37,108 nt of DNA from Candidatus Sulfotelmatobacter sp. (GTDB taxonomy: Bacteria; Acidobacteriota; Terriglobia; Terriglobales; Acidobacteriaceae): positions 1 to 37,108 of the forward strand of contig JASHQK010000481.1 of the NCBI GenBank assembly GCA_030039195.1, given 5' to 3'. Below are positions 1 to 9,740 of this stretch, one piece after another (the stretch's first letter is position 1; every line of letters begins with the position of its first letter). Position numbers and translations under genes: made by a program. Under the pieces are notes generated by a model. That model saw only the letters and a list, made by a program, of their open reading frames with translations. It did no database searches and was not told the origin of the DNA.

Positions 1-891
1 GCGCCGCATGCGCTGCACATGCCGTCGCACATCTTCGCCCGCGTGGGATTGTGGCAAGACGACATCAATTCCAATCTCGCCTCGATCGCCGCCACGCGCA
101 AGACGGCCGCAATGGGCATGGGCGGTGAAGGCCATCAGTTCCACGCCATGGATTTCCTCGTCTACGCGTATCTGCAAAGCGGACGCGAAGAGGAAGCCGC
201 CAAGGTCATCGACGAAGTGAAGACCATGCCGCCTACGAAGAACATGTATGGGATGGATTTCGATGTGAGGCTTCAGTCGGAAGAGCGCTTCGAGGCTAGC
301 TACGCGTTGGAACTGCACGACTGGAAACAGGCAGCATCACTGACTCCAGTCTCCGGCGATCCAGACAACAGGTCTGCAACCTATCTGGCGCGGGCGATCG
401 GCGCGGCGCGCACCGGAGACGTCGCGGGAGCGCAGAAAGATATCGAAGAGCTGAAGTCTATTTCCAAGTGGCTGGTCGAGAAAAACCGCAAGGACGATGC
501 GGATTTTCTCGACCGTCAGATCGCCGAACCGCAAGCGTGGATCGCCCATGCAGAAGGCAAAGATGACGATGCAATCGCGCTGTTGAAGCCGCTGGCCGAC
601 AAGGAAACCGACGGTTTCAGCAACACCGGATATCTTCCGGCTCACGAACTTCTTGCCGACCTCCTGCTCGAAGCTAATCGCCCGCAGGAAGCACTCGCGG
701 CATATCAAGCGGATCTGAAGCTGAATCCCAACCGCTTCGACGGACTCTACGGCGCGGCCCGTGCGGCTCAGGAAGCCGGCAAACAGGAGGACGCCGAAGA
801 ATATTACGCGTTGCTGGTGAAGACCTGCGAAGGCGGCAACTCCACGCGTCCGGAATTAAGTCGCGCGAAGCAACTAGTGGCGGAGAAATGA
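1..891 (+). CDS. TPR-containing protein, C-terminal part (5' truncated by window edge)
   Basis: Frame 1 is open from base 1 (APHALHMPSHIFARVGLWQDD...). C-terminal TPR-like helices (AHELLADLLLEANRPQEALAAYQADLKLNPNRFDGLYGAARAAQEAGKQEDAEEYY). Confidence 0.85.
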   Translation, partial: APHALHMPSHIFARVGLWQDDINSNLASIAATRKTAAMGMGGEGHQFHAMDFLVYAYLQSGREEEAAKVIDEVKTMPPTKNMYGMDFDVRLQSEERFEASYALELHDWKQAASLTPVSGDPDNRSATYLARAIGAARTGDVAGAQKDIEELKSISKWLVEKNRKDDADFLDRQIAEPQAWIAHAEGKDDDAIALLKPLADKETDGFSNTGYLPAHELLADLLLEANRPQEALAAYQADLKLNPNRFDGLYGAARAAQEAGKQEDAEEYYALLVKTCEGGNSTRPELSRAKQLVAEK

Positions 892-908
892 CCTTCCCTT
901 GTTTCGCT

Positions 909-1097
909 GTCATCCTGAGCGGAGCGATGCTTCGCGAAGCCGAAGCATCCACGGAGTCGAAGGATCTCATGCAGTCTGCGGCAACGTCAGCCTCACAGGG
1001 AATTCTCACGGCGCCCTTGGGCGCACGGGGCGAATCCCTCGATGCGCCTGTGCCGCGATTCGCTTACATGGGATCCTTCGCTTCGCTGAGGATGACA
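909..1097. repeat. Intergenic inverted-repeat element bounded by GTCATCCTGAG...GAAGGATC and GGATCCTTCGCTTCGCTGAGGATGAC
   Basis: Read directly: gtcatcctgagcggagcga (909) versus ggatccttcgcttcgctgaggatgac (1071-1096); related sequence at 10421-10455. Confidence 0.65.
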
Positions 1098-1135
1098 GGC
1101 CTGGGGGTGAGTGCTGCCCGCATTCGGTCACATTC

Positions 1136-1702
1136 TTACTGTTTTAGTAACTCCTTCTTCGCGATCAGCGCTGCCAATATCAGAAGCGCTCCCATCAGGG
1201 CGTTGTATTCGCGGTGCTTTCGATAGAGTTCGAGCGAAAATCCACCGGAGCCTTGCTCCGCTCGCGCATATGCCGTGAATTTCGGAAACATTCTCGGAAC
1301 GTTGCGGGCATACTCTTCAAATTCCGGAAACTTCTCCCGCAAGAACTTCTCTTCGCCGTGGATCACCGGAACATAGATCGCGAACAACATCAGCGTCAGC
1401 GCGAGCCCGATCCACCAACTGCGTGCCGCAATGGCGAATCCCACGCCAATCAAGAGCGATCCGAGATAAAGTGGATTGCGCGTGTACGCATACGGACCAG
1501 TCGTCGCAAGAGCTTCATTCTTACGCACGTGACCGGATGCGAGCCCACGGATCAAGAGTCCGGGCACAATCGCGATCGCGCCAAAGCCGATGAAAGACCA
1601 TGTGGGATGCGCCAGCCAGAGATACAGCACGGCGAAACCAAATCCCAGCGGCACGCGAATCCGTCGTGCAATTTTTGGCCAGCCAGCCGATGACTCAGCC
1701 AT
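1136..1702 (-). CDS. Isoprenylcysteine carboxyl methyltransferase / phospholipid methyltransferase-like membrane protein
   Basis: ATTGPYAYTRNPLYLGSLLIGVGFAI and HGEEKFLREKFPEFEEYARNVPRMFP are ICMT-family motifs; several TM segments. Confidence 0.85.
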   Translation of the reverse strand: MAESSAGWPKIARRIRVPLGFGFAVLYLWLAHPTWSFIGFGAIAIVPGLLIRGLASGHVRKNEALATTGPYAYTRNPLYLGSLLIGVGFAIAARSWWIGLALTLMLFAIYVPVIHGEEKFLREKFPEFEEYARNVPRMFPKFTAYARAEQGSGGFSLELYRKHREYNALMGALLILAALIAKKELLKQ

Positions 1703-2795
1703 GGCGCGTCTCCGTGGCTGCGTCGTGAAGCAACTCCCGAGCAGCGCTGACTACATCCTCTACGCTTATATTGAGCAGCCCTCTGTCCGGGTCGGAACGC
1801 CGCGCATGTGTCGTTGGGCTCGCCAGATTGCGCAACACGATGTTACGCGTTCCGTATGGTCCATTGCGCGCGGGGTTGGTCGGGCCGAAGATCGCCACCA
1901 CGGGAACGCGCAAAGCTGCGGCCAGATGCAGCGGACCAGTGTCGCCTCCGATGAACAGTTTGGCACCACGTGTAAGCGCGATCAGCTGTGTGATGGAACT
2001 CTCGAGCAGCGCGGCCGCGCCCTCACTCGCAGCTTCCGCTTCGCGCGCCAGTTCTTCTTCGCCCGGACCGTAGTTGATGATCGAGCGCAGACCGTCATCG
2101 ACGAGGGATTTCGCGACCAAGCCATATCGTTCCGCCGGCCAGCGCTTCGCTCCCCATCCCGCGCCCGGATTCAAGAGTGCAAAGTCGCGAATTCCAGCTT
2201 CGGCCAGAATTTTACCCACGCGTTGTTCAGCGGGGTGGTCCCGAGGAAGTTTCGCGTGCGGACTGGCAAATTTCCTTTGCGCCAGCGCTTCGACAACTGA
2301 GAGGTTCTGATCGACGACGTGCGTGCCGCGCGTGATGACAGGCCGCGAGTACCACAGGCTGGCCGGACATTCCCAAGGCTCAGCCGCGCCCCAAATCGCG
2401 CGAGCACCAGAACAACGGGCGAGAATCGCCGATCGAATCGCGCCCTGCAGATCCACCGCGACTTCGTAACCAACACTGCGTACATCGTTCCACACCCGCG
2501 CGATCTGCTGCGCAGTCGTAGCCGTGAGAAATGACTTTTTCCATCCACGCAGATCGACCGTGTGCACCCAATCCACCAGCGGCCGCTGTGGCGATCGCGC
2601 TCCGCGCCGCGGCACTCCTGCCGCGCATAGAAGTTCCGTCCAGCGTTCTTCAATCAGCCAGCCGATCATCGCGTTCGGGAATGCCTCGCGTAAGGCCTCC
2701 ACGGCAGGCAGCGTGTGGATTACGTCTCCCATGGCGCCCAGCCGCACCACGAGAAGTCGCTCGATCTGGTAAGTCACGTCGGAATCCGCGATCAC
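1695..2795 (-). CDS. Glycosyltransferase family 9 (heptosyltransferase I-like)
   Basis: LLVVRLGAMGDVIHTLPAVEALREAFP N-terminus and FIGGDTGPLHLAAALRVPVVAIFGPTNPARNGPYG are GT9 hallmarks; sits in an LPS operon. Confidence 0.9.
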   Translation of the reverse strand: MIADSDVTYQIERLLVVRLGAMGDVIHTLPAVEALREAFPNAMIGWLIEERWTELLCAAGVPRRGARSPQRPLVDWVHTVDLRGWKKSFLTATTAQQIARVWNDVRSVGYEVAVDLQGAIRSAILARCSGARAIWGAAEPWECPASLWYSRPVITRGTHVVDQNLSVVEALAQRKFASPHAKLPRDHPAEQRVGKILAEAGIRDFALLNPGAGWGAKRWPAERYGLVAKSLVDDGLRSIINYGPGEEELAREAEAASEGAAALLESSITQLIALTRGAKLFIGGDTGPLHLAAALRVPVVAIFGPTNPARNGPYGTRNIVLRNLASPTTHARRSDPDRGLLNISVEDVVSAARELLHDAATETRHG

Positions 2796-3403
2796 TGCTT
2801 CCTCGAAGAAAGGCGCGATCGAATGATGTGGCTGCTGGAGTGATTTTTCGGGTCGCCGACGATCTCGACCCGCCCTCCGTATTCGTGAACTGCGTCGCGC
2901 TCCGGAACCGAGTCAGCGGTATAGTCGGTTCCCTTGGCCTGAATCTCGGGGCGGATTTCGCGGATAATCGCGCGCACATCGAGCTCGGGAAAAATTACGA
3001 CTGCGTCGACTGGCTCAAGTGCAGCCACAATTTCCGCGCGCTCCTGTTGGGGAACAATAGGGCGCCCTTCACCTTTCAGCGCACGCACGGACTGATCGGA
3101 GTTGATGGCGACCACGAGTTTACCGCCCAGGGCCTTGGCCGCAATCAAGTAACGAACGTGCCCGACATGGAGGAGATCGAATGCGCCATTCGCGAGTACG
3201 ACGCGCTTTCCGGCGCGGCGCCACTCCTCGACTTGACGCCGCAGTTCCTCGCGGCCGAAGATTTTGTTGTTTTCGTTCAATGTGCGCTGTAATTCAGCTT
3301 CGTCGAATGCATGTTCAAGGAAGCTCTGGTCAGGCCGCCAGCGCCTAAAGCCGGGTCTGAAGAGGCTGAATTTACGAACGGCCTTAAGGCCGACCCTTCC
3401 CAA
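2792..3403 (-). CDS. hldE2: D-glycero-beta-D-manno-heptose 1-phosphate adenylyltransferase (HldE domain 2/RfaE2); true start probably internal, near 3290
   Basis: VLANGAFDLLHVGHVRYLIAAKALGGKLVVAINSDQSVRALKGEGRPIVPQQERAEIVAAL matches cytidylyltransferase-like RfaE2. N-terminal ~36 aa overlap a palindromic element. Confidence 0.9.
   Translation of the reverse strand: MGRVGLKAVRKFSLFRPGFRRWRPDQSFLEHAFDEAELQRTLNENNKIFGREELRRQVEEWRRAGKRVVLANGAFDLLHVGHVRYLIAAKALGGKLVVAINSDQSVRALKGEGRPIVPQQERAEIVAALEPVDAVVIFPELDVRAIIREIRPEIQAKGTDYTADSVPERDAVHEYGGRVEIVGDPKNHSSSHIIRSRLSSRKQ
3379..3392. repeat. 14-bp perfect palindrome CGGCCTTAAGGCCG
   Basis: Read directly at 3379-3392; close to the hldE1/hldE2 junction. 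Confidence 0.6.
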
Positions 3404-3422
3404 CCAGCACCGCAGTCAGCGC

Positions 3423-4457
3423 TCAATGCTGCCTGGTCGCCGGCGGTGACTGCTCGATCGCCTCTAACAGTTCCTTCTGCGTAGCCGTCGCCGTTCCGCG
3501 CTTCATCACGACGATTCCACCGGCATAATTGGCGACTTGCGCCGCTTCTTCGGTCGATGCTCCCGCTGCCAGCGCCGCAGTGTAGGCGGCAATGACCGTG
3601 TCGCCGGCTCCGGTCACGTCCGTGACCTGATCGGAGCCAAAGATCGGGATATCGACCGGATTGTGCTTGCCATCGAAAGCAACCATGCCGTCGCGCCCGC
3701 GCGTGATCACCAGCGATTGCAACTTCATGCGCCGCATCAGCTGTTCGCCGGCAGTAACGAGCCTCGTCCAGTCGTGCCCGATGCGGATGCTCAGCGCTTC
3801 TTCGACTTCCGGCTCATTGGGCGTGGCCGATGTGACGCCCGAATATTCCAGCATGCGAAAACGCGAGTCGAGAATAATTGGCACCGTTTGCAGCTTGCCC
3901 TTTTCTCGTAACGCGGCGACGAGGGCCGGAGTTGCCGAGCCGTAGCCGTAGTCGGAGACCAGCAGCGCGTCGGAAGCGTGGGCATAATTCCGAGCTGCCA
4001 GATAGAGTTCCCGCGTCAGGTGCGCATTGGGCGCCTCCTGCGGTTCGCGATCCATGCGGACGATCTGCTGCCGCGCCGTATGCGCCATTCCGGCCAAAAT
4101 GCGCGTCTTTGTTACTGTGGTAAAACTCTTGTCCCTGAGAACGCCGCTCACCGCAATGCGCTTGTGCCGGAAATGCTTGAGCAGCAAACGTCCGGGTTCG
4201 TCGTCCCCGACGATACCGACAGGAAGAACATTGACACCAAGGTCGGCCAGATTATTGGCCGCGTTGGCACCGCCTCCAGGTACGACCGTACGCTCGCGAT
4301 GCTTCAAAATCAGCACTGGAGCCTCGCGCGAGACGCGCGAAATCTCGCCGAAAACAAACTCGTCCGCGACCAGATCTCCCAGCATCGTGACCGTGACGTT
4401 AGGAAACGCCTCGACGATCTTCTTGAGCCTCTCGGCTTCCTTGGGATGTTTCGTCAT
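3423..4457 (-). CDS. hldE1: D-glycero-beta-D-manno-heptose-7-phosphate kinase (PfkB family, RfaE1)
   Basis: GGGANAANNLADLG and DVTGAGDTVIAAYTAALAAG PfkB signatures; adjacent to RfaE2. Confidence 0.9.
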   Translation of the reverse strand: MTKHPKEAERLKKIVEAFPNVTVTMLGDLVADEFVFGEISRVSREAPVLILKHRERTVVPGGGANAANNLADLGVNVLPVGIVGDDEPGRLLLKHFRHKRIAVSGVLRDKSFTTVTKTRILAGMAHTARQQIVRMDREPQEAPNAHLTRELYLAARNYAHASDALLVSDYGYGSATPALVAALREKGKLQTVPIILDSRFRMLEYSGVTSATPNEPEVEEALSIRIGHDWTRLVTAGEQLMRRMKLQSLVITRGRDGMVAFDGKHNPVDIPIFGSDQVTDVTGAGDTVIAAYTAALAAGASTEEAAQVANYAGGIVVMKRGTATATQKELLEAIEQSPPATRQH

Positions 4458-4478
4458 CGCTCGTTCTGACCGATTTTC

Positions 4479-5423
4479 TCATGAGGCACGCCTGCGTTCT
4501 TCGATCGCGTGGAGCATGGTATCGAGAACGTTAGCGGCATCGTCGAGTTGCATTCGAACCGGCACGACGCACAGCGGACGCAGCGCCGAAAGATGAAACC
4601 CAAGATTGACCGCGTCTTTTTCCGTCGTGACAAACCCGCCTGCTTCGCTTTGGTTCCTGAGCGCGAGCAGGTCGCGGATGTCGCTTTCAGTGTACGCGTG
4701 GTGATCGCGATAGAACGCCTCGGCCGCAGGTTCGATATTGGCGCTGCGCAATTGCAGAATAAGGTTCTGCGGCCGCGCGATTCCGCAGAAAACCACGGGC
4801 CGCGTAGGAACATTTTGCGGGGCGATGCCTCGCCGTACTCGCCAGACCAGTTTGCCGTCGAGCGCAAAAGATTCCGGCGATGCTCCGCTCGTCAGCACAA
4901 CCGCATCGGCACGACGCAAGGATTCGAGCGGCTCACGCAAACGCCCTGCCGGAAGCAGACGATCGCACGCATCCTGCGGCGTGACCAGCACGATATCGAA
5001 ATCGCGGTGAAGCTGGCGATGCTGGAATCCATCGTCGAGCAAATGCAGTTGCGAACCAAACTTGGATTCCGCGAATTGGCCCGCGTCGAAGCGATCTTCA
5101 CCCACAATGACAGGAACCTTCAACCGGCGCGCAATCAACAACGGCTCATCGCCAAACTGTGGCGCAAGGCCGCCCGGATCGACCTGCAGCGTGCCTCGCG
5201 ACTCGCGCCCGTAGCCGCGCGAAAGAACATCGAATGAAATGCCGCGGGATTTCAGCAGCTCTGCCAGAAGGATTACAAACGGAGTTTTGCCCGAACCTCC
5301 CATCGAAAGGTTGCCAATGCTGACCACCGGTCCTTGCAGGCGACGGGCTCGCATGATCCTGCGGTCATAAAGCGCGTTGCGCCCGGCCACGATGCTGCCG
5401 TAGATGGAAGAAAGAAGATTCAA
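4479..5423 (-). CDS. lpxK: Tetraacyldisaccharide 4'-kinase
   Basis: VVSIGNLSMGGSGKTPFVILLAELLKSRG (Walker A), LLDDGFQHRQLHRDFDIVL and FVTTEKDAVNL are LpxK motifs. Confidence 0.95.
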   Translation of the reverse strand: MNLLSSIYGSIVAGRNALYDRRIMRARRLQGPVVSIGNLSMGGSGKTPFVILLAELLKSRGISFDVLSRGYGRESRGTLQVDPGGLAPQFGDEPLLIARRLKVPVIVGEDRFDAGQFAESKFGSQLHLLDDGFQHRQLHRDFDIVLVTPQDACDRLLPAGRLREPLESLRRADAVVLTSGASPESFALDGKLVWRVRRGIAPQNVPTRPVVFCGIARPQNLILQLRSANIEPAAEAFYRDHHAYTESDIRDLLALRNQSEAGGFVTTEKDAVNLGFHLSALRPLCVVPVRMQLDDAANVLDTMLHAIEERRRAS

Positions 5424-6754
5424 GGGTTGTGCGCCGCCTTGGCGGAAGCAGGTTGCGCCGATTGGCGTGCTACTAACAAACGCTCGAGTGCGTCCGTCGT
5501 ACGCAGGGTCGCGCCCATCTGCGATTGCACGGTTTGCTGCGCGCGTTGGCCCAAGGCGCGGCGCTCGCCCTCATTGGCCAACAGATCGATCAACGTGCGC
5601 GATAATTGTTCGGGGCGGACGATTCGGACGGCATCGCGGCTCTGGAACTGAGAGACAACATCCCGAAAATTTTCCGTGTGCGGACCAACCACGATTGCCA
5701 CTCCATGCTGTGCGGGCTCAATGATATTGTGGCCGCCGCGCCGAACCAGGCTGCCGCCCACAAAGGCAATATCGGCCAGCGCATAGATCGCTGCCAACTC
5801 GCCGACTGAGTCGAGAAGCAGAATGCTGCCACCGAGAGGCTCTCCGTTCCACTCGGAGCGGCGCAAAAACGGCAAGCCCGCCGTGACCATCAGATCTGCT
5901 ACCTCGCTGAAGCGCTCGGGATGCCGCGGGGCGAGGATCATCACGGCGCCCGAGTGTTCCGTTCTGACCTTCCGAAATGCGCTCAGCAGCAGCGGTTCTT
6001 CACCTTCCACCGTGCTGCCGCAAACCAGCACTGGACCGGCGTTTTCGTCGGCAAGCGATTGACGAAGGCTCTCGAAGATGGGCGGCGGTGCGGGGGCCGA
6101 GACGTCGAATTTGAGATTGCCGGTGACCCGCACGCGTTCGGCTGAAACTCCGATCGTGCGCAGCCGCTCGCAATCCTGCTCCGTCTGCGCCAGAAAGAGG
6201 TCGATATTCGCCAGCGTTTTTTCCCAGGCCCAGCGAAAACGGCGGTACCGGGGCCAGGACCGGTCTGAGATGCGCCCATTCACGACCACAATTTTTGCGC
6301 CGCTCGCCGCCGCCAGTCGCAAAAAGTTTGGCCAGAATTCGGTCTCGGCGAGCACGATCAATTCCGGGATCACGGTGCGCAGATAGGGCCAGACGGCAAA
6401 CGCGAAATCCATGGGGAAATAAAAGACGCCTGCTTCGCCGAAGCGTTGGCGCGCCAGTGCCTGTCCGGTATCGGTCGTCGTCGACACCAGCACGCGATGT
6501 TGGGGAAATTTGCGGCGCATTTCCTGAACCAGTCCGCTGACAGCCAGAACTTCGCCCACCGAAACCGCGTGCACCCAAATCACACGTGGCGTATCCGCAC
6601 TCCGCAACAGGCGCGCCGGGACTCGGCCCATGCGCTCCAGAAAGCCGACGCGGTATTTGCCGTGCCGCAGGATCTGATAGAGCCAGTATGGCGACGTCAG
6701 AAGCATCCCCAGCGCGAGCAGCAGGCTGTAGAAGAGATAGATCAACCGAGTCAT
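5420..6754 (-). CDS. waaA: 3-deoxy-D-manno-octulosonic acid transferase
   Basis: IWVHAVSVGEVLAVSGLVQEMRRKFP, LAETEFWPNFLR, VNGRISDRSWPRYRRF and GGHNIIEPAQHGVAIVVGPHTENF are KdtA/WaaA motifs. Confidence 0.95.
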   Translation of the reverse strand: MTRLIYLFYSLLLALGMLLTSPYWLYQILRHGKYRVGFLERMGRVPARLLRSADTPRVIWVHAVSVGEVLAVSGLVQEMRRKFPQHRVLVSTTTDTGQALARQRFGEAGVFYFPMDFAFAVWPYLRTVIPELIVLAETEFWPNFLRLAAASGAKIVVVNGRISDRSWPRYRRFRWAWEKTLANIDLFLAQTEQDCERLRTIGVSAERVRVTGNLKFDVSAPAPPPIFESLRQSLADENAGPVLVCGSTVEGEEPLLLSAFRKVRTEHSGAVMILAPRHPERFSEVADLMVTAGLPFLRRSEWNGEPLGGSILLLDSVGELAAIYALADIAFVGGSLVRRGGHNIIEPAQHGVAIVVGPHTENFRDVVSQFQSRDAVRIVRPEQLSRTLIDLLANEGERRALGQRAQQTVQSQMGATLRTTDALERLLVARQSAQPASAKAAHNP

Positions 6755-6846
6755 TCTAAATCGAGGCAGCTAAAATCAGAGCGGCTCAGCCCGAGCGCTG
6801 AACCGGACTGCACACCGGGTTGCTGGTCGCGCCTATAATCACAATC

Positions 6847-7548
6847 ATGCAAAGTGCGGTCGCTACGCAATCGCCATGCACTCGTCAGCGCCGAATCGCC
6901 TCTTGGGGAATTATCGCGGCGACGGCATCCCTGCTTCTGGCGGGTCTGGTTGCGCCGCTTCTGGCGAAGTCCAAGCCTTTCGTCAAGCCCGTCGCTGAGC
7001 CGGCAAAGTCCTACCCTGCGCACGACAACCATCCCGATGAGAAAGTCGCCATCGCCGCCGATCCCTACGACACTCCGGCGAAGGCGAAAATCTTCACCAT
7101 TAATTTCGCCGAGCACGGATTCTTGCCCGTATTTTTCGTTGTGACCAATGACGGCGATCGGCCGGTATCGATCGCCAATATGCAGGTCACGCTGGTCAAG
7201 CCCGATCGCGCGAAACTCACGCCGGTTTCTTCCGACGATATATACCGGCGGTTGGTCAATCCGCAGGGAGAAACGCGGCCCAGTCCCATTCCGATTCCAC
7301 GCAAGAATGTGAAGGGCGCCATCACGCAGGAGCAGCGGGACGAAGTCGAGAGTTCGCAATTCGCGGCTCGCGCGGTTGAGCCACATGCCAGCCAGTCAGG
7401 ATTTTTATTCTTCGATGTGGCCGGAATCTCTGCTCCTCTGGCCGGATCGAGCATGGAGATCACCGGCGTTGATGACGCCAGCGGGAAAGAACTGATGTTC
7501 TTTGAGATTCCGATGGATAACTACCTGCATCCTTCGACGCCGCCATAG
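6847..7548 (+). CDS. Hypothetical membrane-anchored/exported protein
   Basis: N-terminal hydrophobic segment (GIIAATASLLLAGLVAPLLA) and Ig-like-looking body (FFVVTNDGDRPVSIANMQVTLVKPD); start at M10 of the 6820 ORF. Confidence 0.75.
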   Translation: MQSAVATQSPCTRQRRIASWGIIAATASLLLAGLVAPLLAKSKPFVKPVAEPAKSYPAHDNHPDEKVAIAADPYDTPAKAKIFTINFAEHGFLPVFFVVTNDGDRPVSIANMQVTLVKPDRAKLTPVSSDDIYRRLVNPQGETRPSPIPIPRKNVKGAITQEQRDEVESSQFAARAVEPHASQSGFLFFDVAGISAPLAGSSMEITGVDDASGKELMFFEIPMDNYLHPSTPP

Positions 7549-7581
7549 CAGAGGTCGCATCAGCCCTTATAATTGCTCTGC

Positions 7582-9069
7582 ATGTCCACCAGCGCAGAGC
7601 GTTCTGTCGCGATCCGGTCGAGCTTCGAGCCGGTGATCGGACTCGAAGTCCACGTTCAGCTTTTGACCGCGACCAAGATTTTCTGTTCCTGCTCCACTCG
7701 CTTCGGCGCGCCGCCCAACACGAATGTCTGCCCGGTTTGCCTGGGAATGCCCGGTGCGTTGCCCGTTCTCAACCAGAAAGCCGTCGAGTTTGCCACACTC
7801 GCCGCGATGGCGCTGAATTGCCGCATCAACGAAACTTCGATTTTCGCGCGGAAGAATTATTTTTATCCCGACCTGCCCAAGGGCTATCAGATTTCGCAAT
7901 ATGACAAGCCTCTGGCCGAGCATGGATTCATCGAAGTGCCGACCGGCGAAGGCAAGAAAAGTGAAAGAAAGAAAATCGGGATCACGCGCGTCCATCTCGA
8001 AGAAGACGCCGGGAAGAGCCTGCACGAAGGGTTCCCCGGCTCGGACGAAAAAACTGCAATTGATCTCAACCGCACTGGCGTGCCGCTGATCGAGATCGTC
8101 AGCGAGCCGGAAATTTCGTCGCCGGATGAAGCTTATGAATATCTGACCCGGCTTAAGGAGATCATCCTTTACACCGGGGTGAGCGATTGCAACATGGAGG
8201 AAGGCTCGCTGCGCTGCGATGCCAATGTCAGCGTCCGTCCGCGCGGGCAAAAGGAATTCGGAACAAAGACGGAAATCAAGAACGTGAATTCATTCCGCTT
8301 CATTCGCGAAGCGCTGGAGTACGAGATCACCCGGCAAATTGATGTGATCGAATCGGGCGGCACGGTCACTCAGGAAACGCGCCTCTACAACGCGAATGAA
8401 GGGAAAACCTATGGCATGCGTTCCAAAGAGCAGGCGCACGATTACCGGTATTTTCCCGAGCCCGATTTGCTCCCGCTGGTGATCGATGAAAAATGGCGAG
8501 CGGAAGTCGCGCGGACGCTGCCCGAATTACCCGAGGCACGCCGCGCGCGCATGGTGAAGGAGTACGGCATCACCGAATACGACGCGCAGGTGCTGACGTT
8601 TTCCAGGTCGCTGGCCGATCAATTCGAAGAAGCGGCGCGGGCTGCCAAGAATCCCAAGCGTGTGGCGAACCTCGTGCAAAGTGAGCTTGTGGGACGTCTG
8701 AAAGCCAAGAACCTCGAAATCGAGCACTCTCCCATTTCCATGCGCGGCGTCGCGGCCTCGGCCGATCTGGTCGGATCGGGCACCATCTCAGGCAAGATGC
8801 TGAAGGATCTGTATGACCTTGCCTTTGAGCGCGGTAAAGATTTTCCCCTTGTTTATGAAGAAGAAGGACGGCCGCAGCAGTCGACCGATACCTCAGCCCT
8901 CGAAAAGATCATCGATGAAGTGCTCGCTGCCAATCCCAGGCAGGTCGAGCAATATCGCGGCGGCAAGAAGACCATGCTCGGCTTCTTCGTTGGCCAGGTG
9001 ATGAAGGCTTCCAAAGGCCAGGCCAGCCCGCAGGTCGTGAACGAATTGCTGACCAGGAAGCTGGGATAG
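7582..9069 (+). CDS. gatB: Asp-tRNA(Asn)/Glu-tRNA(Gln) amidotransferase subunit B
   Basis: FEPVIGLEVHVQLLTATKIFCSC, CPVCLGMPGALPVLN, EDAGKSLHE, NRTGVPLIEIVSEPE, RCDANVSVRP; start at M4 of the 7573 ORF. Confidence 0.97.
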   Translation: MSTSAERSVAIRSSFEPVIGLEVHVQLLTATKIFCSCSTRFGAPPNTNVCPVCLGMPGALPVLNQKAVEFATLAAMALNCRINETSIFARKNYFYPDLPKGYQISQYDKPLAEHGFIEVPTGEGKKSERKKIGITRVHLEEDAGKSLHEGFPGSDEKTAIDLNRTGVPLIEIVSEPEISSPDEAYEYLTRLKEIILYTGVSDCNMEEGSLRCDANVSVRPRGQKEFGTKTEIKNVNSFRFIREALEYEITRQIDVIESGGTVTQETRLYNANEGKTYGMRSKEQAHDYRYFPEPDLLPLVIDEKWRAEVARTLPELPEARRARMVKEYGITEYDAQVLTFSRSLADQFEEAARAAKNPKRVANLVQSELVGRLKAKNLEIEHSPISMRGVAASADLVGSGTISGKMLKDLYDLAFERGKDFPLVYEEEGRPQQSTDTSALEKIIDEVLAANPRQVEQYRGGKKTMLGFFVGQVMKASKGQASPQVVNELLTRKLG

Positions 9070-9153
9070 TTTTGTTATGAACAAGATTGCGTGGGACGAA
9101 AAAAGCGTTGGTTCACTTTCCCCGTGTCCACGAGATCGAGTTTCGGAGGAATC

Positions 9154-9558
9154 ATGGGCTTCTCGCCTCTGGGATTGACCCCGCTGATCGGCGTTTTCGA
9201 TATGCCACGATCGCTTGCTTTCTACCGGGACGTGCTCGGTTTCGCGGTAGTCTCGGCGTCACCTGAAGTAGAGACCAAGGAGGGTCGGTTTTCTCACTGG
9301 ATGCTGCTACGATTTGGAGGAGCCGAGATCATGCTGAACACTCAATATGACTCGAATGAGCGCCCACTCGAACCTCCAGAGAAGAGTCCCAAGGATGCTG
9401 TGTTTTACATCGCGTGCTCCGACGTAGAGCTTGCTTATCGGGAGCTCAGAAACCGGGGTTTGAAGGCTGAGCGTCCAAAAGTAGCACCATACGGGCTCAA
9501 ACTCTTCAGCGCAGAAGACCCCGACGGCTACACGATCGTTTTCCAGGAAGTGCGTTAG
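9154..9558 (+). CDS. VOC (glyoxalase/bleomycin-resistance/dioxygenase) family protein
   Basis: LTPLIGVFDMPRSLAFYRDVLGFAVV...LFSAEDPDGYTIVFQEV. Confidence 0.85.
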   Translation: MGFSPLGLTPLIGVFDMPRSLAFYRDVLGFAVVSASPEVETKEGRFSHWMLLRFGGAEIMLNTQYDSNERPLEPPEKSPKDAVFYIACSDVELAYRELRNRGLKAERPKVAPYGLKLFSAEDPDGYTIVFQEVR

Positions 9559-9601
9559 CACACCAAGATTAACGGATGTCCAGGCGATCTCTTGGCCGCT
9601 T

Positions 9602-9622
9602 GACCGGGTCAGAAACCCGGTC
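9602..9622. repeat. Perfect hairpin GACCGGGT-CAGAA-ACCCGGTC
   Basis: Read directly; 8-bp stem, 5-nt loop, intergenic between the VOC CDS and the next CDS. Possible terminator or palindromic repeat. Confidence 0.65.
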
Positions 9623-9740
9623 CTACACCTTAATGTCCGACACCATCGCGATGTGACTTCCGTCATCTGATTTCCCCTTATGTCCGTGGCTACCATTGTA
9701 GATGGGATCCTCTGCCTGGCCGGACCTCCGGAGAAATGCC

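Noticed and set aside
888-1226. Small ORFs at 888-1226 and 899-1147
   Set aside because: They translate an intergenic inverted repeat element.
2531-5237. Plus-strand ORFs opposite the LPS operon (e.g. 2531-3292, 3978-4469, 4509-5237)
   Set aside because: All antisense to strongly supported LPS genes, no domain signatures.
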